DNA of 64,000 nt from UBA1858 sp963976865 (GTDB lineage: Bacteria; Pseudomonadota; Gammaproteobacteria; UBA4575): positions 62,001 through 126,000 of the forward strand of contig CAXBLY010000006.1 of assembly GCA_963976865.1 (NCBI GenBank). Reading direction: 5' to 3'. A model generated the notes under the pieces. That model worked only from the letters and a program-made list of their open reading frames with translations. It did not search any database and was not told the DNA's origin. Below are positions 1-8,494 of the stretch, piece by piece; position 1 is the stretch's first letter, and each line of letters begins with the position of its first letter. The translations under genes were made by a program, and so were the position numbers.

Positions 1-217
1 AATTGCGCCATGTCCGCAGTGAGACGCTGCATAGTTCAGCTGCTTCTTCCTGAGAGAGACTCCCTACTCCCCATCGCTGATGGCGGATGTTGGCAGGGGT
101 GGATTGATAGGACGTACCGTAGAAGGTAGCTGGACCACTATATACATTATGCGAACTTATAACGGTATGCTTGTAGACAGTATGGTTATACCCCAAATGT
201 ACAATCAAGAAATTCAT
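1..217 (-). CDS. Partial ORF with phage-like HTH segment (cut by window edge)
   Basis: An open frame starts with ATG at 217 and runs 72 codons without a stop to position 1, so its C-terminus lies outside the window. Near the truncated end it reads LSQEEAAELCSVSLRTWRN. This has the look of the helix-turn-helix at the start of phage-associated proteins of the DUF3653 kind, where a similar 'EEAA..C.VS.RT...W' pattern is usual. The upstream residues are rich in His, Tyr and Ser and I do not recognise them. No strong ribosome binding site precedes the ATG, so the start is uncertain. It is divergent from the barrel gene that follows. The family assignment is inference from one short motif. Confidence 0.45.
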   Translation of the reverse strand, partial: MNFLIVHLGYNHTVYKHTVISSHNVYSGPATFYGTSYQSTPANIRHQRWGVGSLSQEEAAELCSVSLRTWRN

Positions 218-362
218 CGACGTTGATATTTGTATTTCATACAGCAAAAGTGTGAGTTTAGTTAAGTATTTAGCAAATATGATGAATTTAGACTAAAGAT
301 ATAACTGGAAATGCAGTTAGCAACCTATGTTATTGCTAAATATGCGCATTTTCGGGAATTTT

Positions 363-1391
363 ATGAGCTATCAATGGCTGGTACTGTCATTGGTGTGTGT
401 ATTTAATACTGAATTATATGCAGATGCGGCCGATATCAGCAATCTAGAATCGAAACAAAATACCCGCTTTTGGAATAAAAACCTGAGATCGGCGATTGAT
501 ATATCTACTCGCAGAAATGAAGATCTAAAATCCAGTCACTGGTCTTCACAACACGTGCTCGGCTTTGATATTCATAAAGTATTTACAGGACCACATGGTG
601 ATATTGGCACCCTGGTACTGCAGCCATATTTTGTAAGAATAAATAACGTAGAAATGCCACCCTTCTACTTTGATGATGGAGATGACTGGGAACTAAATTG
701 GCGAATTGCAAATTTCAACTACACGCAGTTAGCGAACAGGAAGTTAAACATACGAATAGGTCATTTTGAAATACCATTTGGCCTTGAACAAAATATTCCT
801 ACCAATGGAACCCTACGCGAGTACACATATTATGACCGCGGCATAAAAGAAGATTGGGGCGTAAGTTTAAATGGAATATTACCAAATATGGAGTATGAAC
901 TTGCAGTAACCAGAGGTTCAGGTAATTACTATAAAGATAGAGATAACCCTTATGTGTTATCCGGTCGAGTTGGATCACCTGTTCACGAAAACATAATCTA
1001 TGGAATTTCCTATTTTTATGGTGATGTGCTTGGTGAAGATGGAACAACAAAACGAAAAAGACTCGCTATTGATATGGCTACTTATGTGAATAGTTTTGAG
1101 TTTTTATTTGAACTGTCAGGTGGTGAAGATGAAGACGATGAAGTTTTCCATTCACTAGGCGAGATTTCATGGCGCAACCTGAATGAATCATTACATATAT
1201 ACACTCAACTAATATCCGATGGCAGGAAAATCAATTCAAGTTGGCAAGATTCTGTGACGACCAGGTTAGGTTTTCAGTGGATTTTAAATCCACAAGTATA
1301 CATAAGTGCTGCTTGGCATAAAGACATGGATGTTTTCGAAAACGAACAGAAAACATCAGAAGCAATAATTCAATTAAGGGTTAGAATATGA
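363..1391 (+). CDS. Outer-membrane beta-barrel (porin-like) protein
   Basis: Predicted exported protein. From the ATG at 363 a hydrophobic signal peptide (SYQWLVLSLVCVF) ends near ELYA/DAA. In-frame ATGs at 327 and 342 are possible, but 363 has GGGA about five bases upstream and gives the cleaner signal peptide. The mature part alternates polar and aromatic residues and contains a phrase like IRIGHFEIPFGLEQN, typical of the strands of phosphate-selective-porin-like barrels. It ends in the C-terminal pattern IIQLRVRI expected of an outer-membrane strand. About 342 residues is a normal size. The stop overlaps the next gene's ATG by four bases, so it is the first gene of an operon with an exported protein and a GGDEF-EAL enzyme. 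Substrate unknown. Confidence 0.6.
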   Translation: MSYQWLVLSLVCVFNTELYADAADISNLESKQNTRFWNKNLRSAIDISTRRNEDLKSSHWSSQHVLGFDIHKVFTGPHGDIGTLVLQPYFVRINNVEMPPFYFDDGDDWELNWRIANFNYTQLANRKLNIRIGHFEIPFGLEQNIPTNGTLREYTYYDRGIKEDWGVSLNGILPNMEYELAVTRGSGNYYKDRDNPYVLSGRVGSPVHENIIYGISYFYGDVLGEDGTTKRKRLAIDMATYVNSFEFLFELSGGEDEDDEVFHSLGEISWRNLNESLHIYTQLISDGRKINSSWQDSVTTRLGFQWILNPQVYISAAWHKDMDVFENEQKTSEAIIQLRVRI

Positions 1392-2035
1392 ATACGTATT
1401 ATCTTTTGCGTATTGCTGTAATAGCAACGTTAGTCTTTCTGATACCAAATATTACGCTGGCAGACGCCTATTGCGCATTACGTGATCCTACTGCAGCTAT
1501 ACATCAGTTATATCCCAGCGCATCTTCATTTAGGTCGGTAGTAAGAATGGTTGATAATGATGTAAGAGTACAGGTTAATGAAAGGTTACCATTTACATTG
1601 CATTATGAAGAGTTAGGTGAACATACGCTGTACATTGCAATGCTTGATATTGATCGGTTAGGAATAGTACATATGCGCTCTGAAGCAACAAAATGGGGCT
1701 TAATGGAAACTGCATGGTCATTGGGTTTTGACTTAAAAGTCAAAGACCTGTTTATTCAAAGATGCAGAATAAAAGATTGTAAGAATGCTACTCTGGAAGA
1801 CATTAAGGCTTCAGTTATAGGCAAGTCATTTGACGAGGTCAAAGCAATGTTAAACGAAGACGGATCAGCCATTGTCTTCGACGAAAAATATTCTGAATTA
1901 CGAAATTCCTTGATTGCTTTGCCAATTATTCGATCTGCATTAAAGACAATACTGGTGACAGAACTGGTATGGAATGACGAGCTAAATATAGCGGATATCG
2001 ACCCTATGTACTCGAGCTTGTTGTCTGTTGAATAA
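1388..2035 (+). CDS. Exported hypothetical protein, operon partner of GGDEF-EAL
   Basis: A 215-residue protein with a clear N-terminal signal peptide (residues 1-25, ending around LADA), so probably periplasmic. After cleavage it has Cys residues at about 29, 125 and 130, the last two in a CRIKDC pair. The middle segment (SASSFRSVVRMV...RVQVNERLPFTLHYEELGEHTLYIA) loosely resembles the small electron-transfer or FMN-binding folds sometimes encoded with sensory enzymes, but I cannot assign a family. It overlaps the upstream barrel gene by four bases and is five bases before the GGDEF-EAL gene. A role as a periplasmic sensor partner is inference from this tight coupling. Confidence 0.65.
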   Translation: MNTYYLLRIAVIATLVFLIPNITLADAYCALRDPTAAIHQLYPSASSFRSVVRMVDNDVRVQVNERLPFTLHYEELGEHTLYIAMLDIDRLGIVHMRSEATKWGLMETAWSLGFDLKVKDLFIQRCRIKDCKNATLEDIKASVIGKSFDEVKAMLNEDGSAIVFDEKYSELRNSLIALPIIRSALKTILVTELVWNDELNIADIDPMYSSLLSVE

Positions 2036-2040
2036 ATAAT

Positions 2041-4110
2041 ATGCGCATAAAAAGTTATATAGCAACGATATTGACGCTGTTTCTGCTGAGTGGAACATTG
2101 TTGGCGTATTTCATTATTAATGAATACAAAGCAATCTATGATCTCACGGAAGAATATAACGAATATGAGTTTTCTCTCAAGGATCTGCAACGCGCAGAAA
2201 CAATAATAAGTTCATACTTAACGCTAGTTGACCTTGTGTTGGGATCAGGAAAAACCTACCTTGCCAGCAAAGCTATGGACAATGGGCGCAATGCTATTTC
2301 AACGCTTGGCTTTAGAAATATTAATACGTTATCTGAATCTGTCGAGAATAAAGTCAAAGAAACAATATTGTCGATAGAGCAAATTAACAATATTCTGCAA
2401 AGGGCCAGCACTCCCCTCACCCCGTATAAAAATGCAAAAGAAAAACAGGAAGCGTTTAACGAGCATTTGTATAGAGCTGACGAAATCAGTGCGAACCTGG
2501 TAAGTAACTTTCCACATATTATTGGATATATTTACAATATCACTGAGGAAAACAGGAAAAAATTAAAACAAAGTGAGAAGAAATTAAATATCTCTATATC
2601 AATTATTCTAACAGTGTTTTGTTTGTTTGTAGTTTTCATATGGATGTGGATTTCAAGAAAAATCAGTCTTCCACTGGAATTGCTCGCACAATCAGCAATC
2701 AATGCGAAAGATAACGAACAATATAGTGTTGAAGTCTCACATGGCCCCAGTGAAGTTATATATTTGAGCAAACGAATCAACACTCTGCTTGGCAGCCTTC
2801 AGCATCAGGCAACACACGATCCTTTAACTGGCTTATTTAATCGCCGAGTTCTCAATAAGCAATTGAATGAAGTGTTCAATAACTGGCAGGAAAACAGACA
2901 AGTAGCAGTATTATGCTACATAGATCTGGATCAATTTAAACTGGTTAACGATACAAGTGGACATGCGGCTGGTGATCAACTATTAAAAAATGTTGCTAAT
3001 TTATTAACCAGCAATGTTCGCAAACTTGATTTGGCAGTAAGAGTGGGTGGCGATGAATTTTGTTTATTGTTTGAAGGGTGCGATATTGATATAGCTATGC
3101 AGATAGCAAATAAAATTCGCGATGAACTGGAAAATATGCACTTCGTTTGGGGAAATCAAAGCTTTAAAATAAGCTGCAGTATTGGCGTTGCCCAGATTGA
3201 CGAATCGTTTGATGATGTGAACGCGTTTGTAAATGCTGCAGATACCGCATGTTCATTAGCTAAAGATCAAGGAAAGAACAGAGTCTGCAGGTATGATATC
3301 AGCGACATTCAGTTGGCAGGCAAACGTAAAGATGTTTCATGTATTAACCAGTTGAATGAAGCTCTGGACTCAGATGGTTTTGAATTATATAAACAGGGCA
3401 TATTTCCAACCAACCCTACCCGACTCTCAGATCAATATTATGAAATCCTGGTCAGGATGAAAGCCAGCGATGGACAATTACTTAATCCGGCGTCATTTAT
3501 ACCAACCGCAGAACGCTATCATCTGGCATCAAGAATTGACAAGTGGGTCATACATAACACCATTGAGTGGTTATCAAATAATCAGTACGAACTGGATCAG
3601 CTTTCACTCTGCTCGATTAACTTATCTGGTCAGTCGCTTTGTAAAAGTGATGTTCTTGAATTTATTCACCAGGAACTCAGTCGAAGTAATGTTCCTGCAC
3701 ATAAATTATGTTTTGAAATCACAGAAACAGCCGTTGTATCCAACATAGCAGAAGCTAAAGTATTTATTGAAGAATTACGCAATCTTGGTTGCAAGTTTGC
3801 TCTGGATGACTTTGGCAGTGGACTGTCATCATTTGGGTATCTAAAAGAACTGCCAGTAGACATACTCAAAATTGATGGCTGTTTCATAAAAGGACTGGCA
3901 TACGAACATTTTGATTTTGCCGCAGTCAAATCAATCAATGAGATAGCAAAATCCTGCGGATTAAAAACTGTCGCAGAATTTGTCGATTCCAAAGAGATAA
4001 TAGATAAGTTAAAAATGATAGGTGTAGATTTCGCACAGGGTTATTATCTTGAAGAACCAAACCCGTTAGCACCTACCGAGTTATACTGGAAAGAACAAGT
4101 CAATAGTTAA
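2041..4110 (+). CDS. Membrane GGDEF-EAL cyclic-di-GMP turnover protein
   Basis: Makes and/or degrades the second messenger c-di-GMP at the inner membrane. A first TM segment lies near residues 7-29, then a periplasmic sensor of about 150 residues, a second TM near 184-205, and a HAMP-like linker. The GGDEF domain carries an intact GGDEF signature at residues 336-340 (RVGGDEF). The EAL domain reads E-I-L-V-R at 468-472 in place of the usual EAL, keeping the metal-binding Glu and the Leu and Arg. The DDFGSG motif (D589, D590), the KIDG motif and the late Glu (AEFVDS) are present, so both activities may be retained. It is the last gene of a three-gene operon with a barrel and an exported protein, which may provide the periplasmic signal. 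Confidence 0.93.
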   Translation: MRIKSYIATILTLFLLSGTLLAYFIINEYKAIYDLTEEYNEYEFSLKDLQRAETIISSYLTLVDLVLGSGKTYLASKAMDNGRNAISTLGFRNINTLSESVENKVKETILSIEQINNILQRASTPLTPYKNAKEKQEAFNEHLYRADEISANLVSNFPHIIGYIYNITEENRKKLKQSEKKLNISISIILTVFCLFVVFIWMWISRKISLPLELLAQSAINAKDNEQYSVEVSHGPSEVIYLSKRINTLLGSLQHQATHDPLTGLFNRRVLNKQLNEVFNNWQENRQVAVLCYIDLDQFKLVNDTSGHAAGDQLLKNVANLLTSNVRKLDLAVRVGGDEFCLLFEGCDIDIAMQIANKIRDELENMHFVWGNQSFKISCSIGVAQIDESFDDVNAFVNAADTACSLAKDQGKNRVCRYDISDIQLAGKRKDVSCINQLNEALDSDGFELYKQGIFPTNPTRLSDQYYEILVRMKASDGQLLNPASFIPTAERYHLASRIDKWVIHNTIEWLSNNQYELDQLSLCSINLSGQSLCKSDVLEFIHQELSRSNVPAHKLCFEITETAVVSNIAEAKVFIEELRNLGCKFALDDFGSGLSSFGYLKELPVDILKIDGCFIKGLAYEHFDFAAVKSINEIAKSCGLKTVAEFVDSKEIIDKLKMIGVDFAQGYYLEEPNPLAPTELYWKEQVNS

Positions 4111-4193
4111 AAATATGCCCATTTTTTGTCTCAAGACGAGACGAGAAATTATTGAATAACGATTTATTGCTTAAGCTACTAAGTAAAGTTTAA

Positions 4194-4598
4194 TCACAAA
4201 GCGATTTTTTTATCTATAATCTTTTTTGCCTCTTCGAGTGCAGCAGACTTTTCTGGGAAGACACGGAAATCGTGCTCCGGCATGGTCTTGTTGAAGTGAG
4301 CTCTTATTAATTCAGCGATCCCTAGATTAGTATCACTTTGCCCAAAAAGAAATGTAGCTTTTATCTTTTTTCTCTCATGGGCGGGGATGTATGTAGCAGG
4401 CATTTGTGGAGCCTCCTTATAATTCACATTAAAATATGTGACACAGCTTAAGTCCACCATTTCCACAGCACCTTGCTGAATGGAATCATCAGCATAAATA
4501 TCCGAGAAATACTGCAGTATCTCATCTATAGTTAGCTCACCTGAACACACTATGTCTATTGTCCAGGTTGTTGTGTTGAAGTTATATTTAACTGGCAT
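4194..4598 (-). CDS. Small STAS/SpoIIAA-like protein
   Basis: A soluble 134-residue protein with no signal peptide or TM. It opens with beta-strand-like sequence (VKYNFNTTTWTIDIVCSGELT), followed by an amphipathic helix (IDEILQYFSDIY). A central 'VDLSCVTYF' strand and a C-terminal helix (KSAALEEAKKIID) fit the SpoIIAA/STAS-like fold found in many small bacterial proteins. In that fold the C-terminal segment 'FRVFPEKSAALEEAKKII' is common. Molecular role unknown. It is convergent with the GGDEF-EAL operon and separated by an 83-base gap. Family assignment is by pattern only. Confidence 0.6.
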   Translation of the reverse strand: MPVKYNFNTTTWTIDIVCSGELTIDEILQYFSDIYADDSIQQGAVEMVDLSCVTYFNVNYKEAPQMPATYIPAHERKKIKATFLFGQSDTNLGIAELIRAHFNKTMPEHDFRVFPEKSAALEEAKKIIDKKIAL

Positions 4599-4756
4599 CG
4601 GTCAGGGTAAATAATCAGGTTTTCTGACTAATATTATGTAGTTCTATCAACTTGATTGCTACTTTTGTGAGTAACAATAAATATGAATGTCGAATTATTG
4701 ACATTAAACTGTCAAGCATAGGGTTTAACAGGTTAAGCCAACGAATGTATCATCTA

Positions 4757-6127
4757 TTACAATACATTATCGTTTATTGATATTGCTTTAGATGTCATTA
4801 CTGTAAGTATGATGCTGGCAATTAACCCGATCACTGCGAATGCTGCTAGAAATAAAAAGAAGTGCTGATGCCCTTCTACTCCAGGAGAATTGTCAATCAA
4901 TATCCCTGCAACATACAGAACAAACACATCTGGAGTAAAGCCAATGACTGAAACCAGTCCCACCGCACTCCCCGTCACTTTTGGTGACAGTTTTGTTTCT
5001 TCAAATATAGCAAAGTAAAGACTTCTTAAACCAAAAATAGCAATACATGTTAACAGAACATTGATAAGCAAAACCCAGGTAAGATTTATATTCGGAGTGG
5101 TGAATGCAAAATAACTGTCAGCGCACACAAGAATACAAAAACACAAACAAAGCATCTTAAGCACATTGAAGCGATCAGCCAGCAAACCTAATAAAACAGC
5201 CGCCACTGGGCGCACCCACGAACCAAGAGTAACAAGTTTTGCGGCTTCTATGTCATCGTATCCATACACATCCACTGCATAGAGTGAATAATTATCAAAC
5301 CCTTTGAAGCCGACATATGCACAAATCACAATAATCGATTGTAACCAGACACTGAGTTTAGACAATACGAACTGAATATTGTCTGATATCTTTGCCCAAA
5401 ATGGTTTTTCGTTTGAATTGTGCTGACTATGGGAAAGTCCTTTAAGTACGAACCATACATAAATACCCACTAACCCAGTCACTAGTGAGTAGCCAAGTAT
5501 AACAACTCGAAAAATATACTGTTTTTCAATTGAAGTGGCAGTGTCATAGCCTAATGGAAAAGATATCTGAAATAACAGAACACCTAAAGAGGCCAGGATC
5601 ACTGCTAGTAACCCTCTTCCGCCTTCCAGCAATCCAAATGCCAACCCCTGTTCATGTTTATTACCCCACTCTCTTGTCACGCGTATTAGTGCGCCCCAAA
5701 ACAGTAGAATAGTAGAGAGTCCAAAAAATCCAAACAAACACATAAGTTCAACTGCACTGGGAAACGTAGCCATATATAAGCCACTTAATGCTGTAGCCCA
5801 TAATGATAGAGACATGAGTTTGTATGCGGGAAAACGGTCTGCCAACAAGCCGCCCGGGAAATATGCAAGCATGGCAACAATGCCATAAACCCCCTGTGCT
5901 GCACCCAACTGGGTTGCAGTGAGGTCAAACATCTCTAGCATCGTAGGTCTGAAAAAACGTGCCAGATGAAATGGCAAAGCAAATATGGCTTCACCCGCCA
6001 GGATCAAGCCCAGAATAAGCAATATTCTCTGTTTACTTGTTAGCAGATAAGGTTCAGTCAAAATTATTTTTTGAAATCGGCCAGCCACGAGTGCAAAGCG
6101 GTCATAACAATAGTTGCGACTTTGCAC
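4757..6127 (-). CDS. Major facilitator superfamily transporter
   Basis: About 12 hydrophobic segments over 456 residues, the usual MFS size. Between TM2 and TM3 the loop reads GGLLADRFPAYKLM, matching the MFS signature G-x-L-x-D-R. A second copy (LLGLLADRFNVLKML) occurs at the equivalent place in the C-terminal half, showing the internal duplication of MFS proteins. The hydrophilic loop around residues 235-250 is the central cytoplasmic loop. The first 30 residues are unusually polar, so a start further downstream is possible. The substrate cannot be inferred. It sits 19 bases after the secreted Cys protein on the same strand and may be co-transcribed with it. Confidence 0.85.
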   Translation of the reverse strand: MQSRNYCYDRFALVAGRFQKIILTEPYLLTSKQRILLILGLILAGEAIFALPFHLARFFRPTMLEMFDLTATQLGAAQGVYGIVAMLAYFPGGLLADRFPAYKLMSLSLWATALSGLYMATFPSAVELMCLFGFFGLSTILLFWGALIRVTREWGNKHEQGLAFGLLEGGRGLLAVILASLGVLLFQISFPLGYDTATSIEKQYIFRVVILGYSLVTGLVGIYVWFVLKGLSHSQHNSNEKPFWAKISDNIQFVLSKLSVWLQSIIVICAYVGFKGFDNYSLYAVDVYGYDDIEAAKLVTLGSWVRPVAAVLLGLLADRFNVLKMLCLCFCILVCADSYFAFTTPNINLTWVLLINVLLTCIAIFGLRSLYFAIFEETKLSPKVTGSAVGLVSVIGFTPDVFVLYVAGILIDNSPGVEGHQHFFLFLAAFAVIGLIASIILTVMTSKAISINDNVL

Positions 6128-6146
6128 ATCAGCATTAACATGTCAT

Positions 6147-7025
6147 TTACTTATTGCTTGATCCTATAATAAGAATGCTTTTCGCGGTACATCGGCTAAC
6201 TACCTTGTTAGCTTTATTAGGATCGTATGTTATACCAGTAATGCGAACCCGATCTTTTGGCTTAATGTTGTGTGATAGGTGATCTTTCCCATTTTTGATG
6301 CGTGCGGCTTCATTGCAATAGGTTTTCCAGTCCTCGCGACCTTCTGCTCTTACCCGAAACCCGCTTTTGGTGGTTTGCAAATATACTCCTTCAATATCGG
6401 GCATCGACGACAAGGCTGGCATTGTTTTCTCATTGGCGAGCACTCTGTTATGTTTAAAACTACCAGAAAGTGCCGCAGGGTCATTACACATTGTGCATCT
6501 CGTCCAGTAAGTATGTGCTCGACTCATACTAATTCCTTCCCTATTAATTCTTGATTCGCTGCGAACACACGTATCAAAGCACTGCTGCGCCTGCCTTTTA
6601 GATGTTGCATTCGAAGCATTATCTACCTTTACACGCCATTCCTGCGTTGCCTTATTGATATCCTTTGCCATCTCATCAATTGTGTCGGGTGCTTTAGCAA
6701 CTGGCTGAACTGGTTTCCTGGTGCCAGGGATTCGATTTTTCGCGTTGACATAAGCTTTATTACATCTCTGAATACTTTCATCATTCTGTAATTCGGGGTG
6801 TTGAGTAATTGTTTCCGCATACCTTTTACATAGGGCAATACAGACATGAGCATGGTCTGATCGAAGCTTCCCTTCGTTCACCCAGTCAAGACATTGCTGT
6901 CCTTTTTTGAGCATGTCACTGACTACTGGCTCTGCGCGAATATCCGCCACAAGAAAGATATTAGAAAAATAGACTGTGAAAATTATCACAGTGCCAAGTG
7001 GCAATTTCTTTAATTGTTTAACCAT
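6147..7025 (-). CDS. Secreted Cys-containing hypothetical protein, paralog A
   Basis: A 292-residue protein with a signal peptide (hydrophobic residues about 10-28, cleavage near IRAEP). The mature part holds repeated Cys positions: GQQCLDW, HVCIALCKRY, IQRCNKA, QQCFDTCVRS and RCTMC. The middle is Pro/Lys-linked. The C-terminal 80 residues contain a strand-rich block (KPKDRVRITGITYDPN) that the neighbouring paralog lacks. It shares its first two thirds with the gene at 7156-7785: similar N-terminal Cys-helix block ending in 'TI/M-x-HPE/K', and a later C-x3-C block followed by an S/P-rich 'GxIS' motif. Function unknown; a periplasmic disulfide-bonded helical protein is likely. Confidence 0.65.
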   Translation of the reverse strand: MVKQLKKLPLGTVIIFTVYFSNIFLVADIRAEPVVSDMLKKGQQCLDWVNEGKLRSDHAHVCIALCKRYAETITQHPELQNDESIQRCNKAYVNAKNRIPGTRKPVQPVAKAPDTIDEMAKDINKATQEWRVKVDNASNATSKRQAQQCFDTCVRSESRINREGISMSRAHTYWTRCTMCNDPAALSGSFKHNRVLANEKTMPALSSMPDIEGVYLQTTKSGFRVRAEGREDWKTYCNEAARIKNGKDHLSHNIKPKDRVRITGITYDPNKANKVVSRCTAKSILIIGSSNK

Positions 7026-7155
7026 ATATCCTCTTCTATATTATTCTTTAGCATATTCAAATAATTCAGATTGACCACCAAGAGACGCAAACAGAAGTCA
7101 GATCCTTCAAATGTTCACTTTGCAAAGATGTGTATTCATGTTGACAGTTAGCACT

Positions 7156-7785
7156 TCACCTGACTGAGCGCCATGTCTCTGCTTGATTATTTTCTTTTTC
7201 ACAGACATCTCGCCATGCGCCTGCTTGTCCCGGAGATATATGTCCGGACTGAATTTTTCTGGCAGTTGCCAGGCAATTTTGCTGACATATTTTCGCTTTA
7301 CGTTTTTTCTGTGGATCAGAGAATTGTTCTGCCATACCTTCACAGTCTTTTGCTATCTGTTCTATATCAGCGGTGATATCTTCAGTAGTTTCATGTCGTG
7401 AAGGAGCCACAGGTTTTTCTTCTGATGCCAGACCCGGACTATTTTGGTATTCAGCAGGTAGCTTATTAAATATCTCATCACATTGCTTTGCATAAGCGAG
7501 TAACTTACTGCTCGGAGTTGTCTTCGGATGTTCCATGGTATTGGCTACTCTCCTGCATATTTTATTACATTGCTGCAGTGTAGCAGTATGCGCATGGCCC
7601 AATTCCGCAGACTGAACATGCTTACTACATATATCTGCATTTAGCCTGGTTTTTTGTACAGCTGTATCCCAGGTTGTTTTATCGAGATCATTAGCACTAA
7701 TTGAATTAGCAAAAGTAAACAAAAGACCTGACATAGCTCCGATGATGCAATTACACAGATATTTTTTAAGAGTTTTCATTTGCAT
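7156..7785 (-). CDS. Secreted Cys-containing hypothetical protein, paralog B
   Basis: A 209-residue exported protein with a signal peptide (CNCIIGAMSGLLFTFANSISA), upstream of and related to the gene at 6147-7025. Matching elements are ADICSKHV followed by HAHTATLQQCNKICRRVANTMEHPK, and near the C-terminus KICQQNCLATARKIQSGHIS. The ATG at 7785 follows GAGG by four bases; an ATG two codons later (MKTLKK) is a second choice. It lacks the extra C-terminal block of its paralog. The pair are in tandem with a 130-base gap, consistent with duplication followed by divergence. I do not recognise the family. Confidence 0.65.
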   Translation of the reverse strand: MQMKTLKKYLCNCIIGAMSGLLFTFANSISANDLDKTTWDTAVQKTRLNADICSKHVQSAELGHAHTATLQQCNKICRRVANTMEHPKTTPSSKLLAYAKQCDEIFNKLPAEYQNSPGLASEEKPVAPSRHETTEDITADIEQIAKDCEGMAEQFSDPQKKRKAKICQQNCLATARKIQSGHISPGQAGAWRDVCEKENNQAETWRSVR

Positions 7786-7868
7786 TATGCCTCATGACTA
7801 GTTCAAGACTCAGTCACATATTAATTAATTTATTACAAATACTTTCATGTTCTTAACAATAATACACT

Positions 7869-7904
7869 GAATGTAGTCCACTTACGGCTCAAAAGTGGTC
7901 ATTC
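7869..7904. repeat. Palindromic repeat unit A
   Basis: A 36-base imperfect palindrome. The arms GAATG...GTCCACTT and AAAGTGG..CATTC surround a central ACGGCTCA. It shares the 13-base core ACTTACGGCTCAA with the unit at 8455-8485, on the other side of the DUF3592 gene. It could be a REP-like element, a transcription-terminating hairpin or a remnant of a small non-autonomous element. No function is shown by the sequence. Confidence 0.6.
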
Positions 7905-7918
7905 GATTTTTTAATAAC

Positions 7919-8401
7919 TTATCTTGATTCTAAGATGTGGTACCTAAAATAGAATAGGAGTAATGGCAAAACACTTATGACTACAGTAATAAATATGCCC
8001 AACCAACTTGCAACAATTAAGAAGCTTTTTTTGGGGTTACTTGGCTCATAGAAAACCTTGATTTTACCATCAGAACTTTTCTGAATAGATGACATTTGTT
8101 TCCTTAATATGAATTTTACATTATGACTGGCTACAATTAACCAAGGGGATATTCTATAACCTTCATATTTTACTCCAGAAACAATATAATTGTATAAAAC
8201 ATTAGCAGTGTAATTTTGATCTGTTTTATGTATTGATGCTCCAAATTCCTCAACATTGAACTCTACAAGCCTCCCTTCTGTATAAGGCCAATATCTAGTA
8301 CGCACTTGTAATACTGCTGAATAAACACAAAGAATGAATGTATAAATTGAAGTCCAGAACCAAATACCTTGAGCTTGTCCCAACATAGCGGATTGCCACA
8401 T
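7919..8401 (-). CDS. DUF3592 membrane protein
   Basis: A 160-residue membrane protein with one TM near residues 10-32 (IWFWTSIYTFILCVYSAVL) and one near 128-150. The domain between matches the DUF3592 pattern: a W-P-x-x-x-G start (YWPYTEGRLVEF), a YNYIVSGVKYEGYRIS strand pair and the closing K-V-F-Y-E-P-S-N-P-K-K-S block. Function of the family is not established. AAGAG lies directly before the ATG at 8401, and an ATG five codons on is an alternative. The gene is bracketed by two related palindromic repeats (7869-7904 and 8455-8485), which suggests it arrived, or can move, as a unit. Confidence 0.75.
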   Translation of the reverse strand: MWQSAMLGQAQGIWFWTSIYTFILCVYSAVLQVRTRYWPYTEGRLVEFNVEEFGASIHKTDQNYTANVLYNYIVSGVKYEGYRISPWLIVASHNVKFILRKQMSSIQKSSDGKIKVFYEPSNPKKSFLIVASWLGIFITVVISVLPLLLFYFRYHILESR

Positions 8402-8454
8402 CTCTTGAAAATAAATAATTGTTAGCTCCTTAGCCAGTAACGACTGATCTGATT

Positions 8455-8485
8455 AATGTCTACTTACGGCTCAATAGCGGACATT
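8455..8485. repeat. Palindromic repeat unit B
   Basis: A 31-base palindrome with ends AATGTC and GACATT and inner arms TACTT/AGCGG around ACGGCTCAAT. It contains the same 13-base core as unit A in the same orientation. It lies between the DUF3592 start and the pirin stop, so it could also act as a terminator for one of these genes. Confidence 0.6.
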
Positions 8486-8494
8486 TTGAGCCAC

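Noticed and set aside
7107..7343. 78-codon minus-strand frame overlapping paralog B
   Set aside because: It lies mostly inside the real secreted protein gene in another frame and has no signature.
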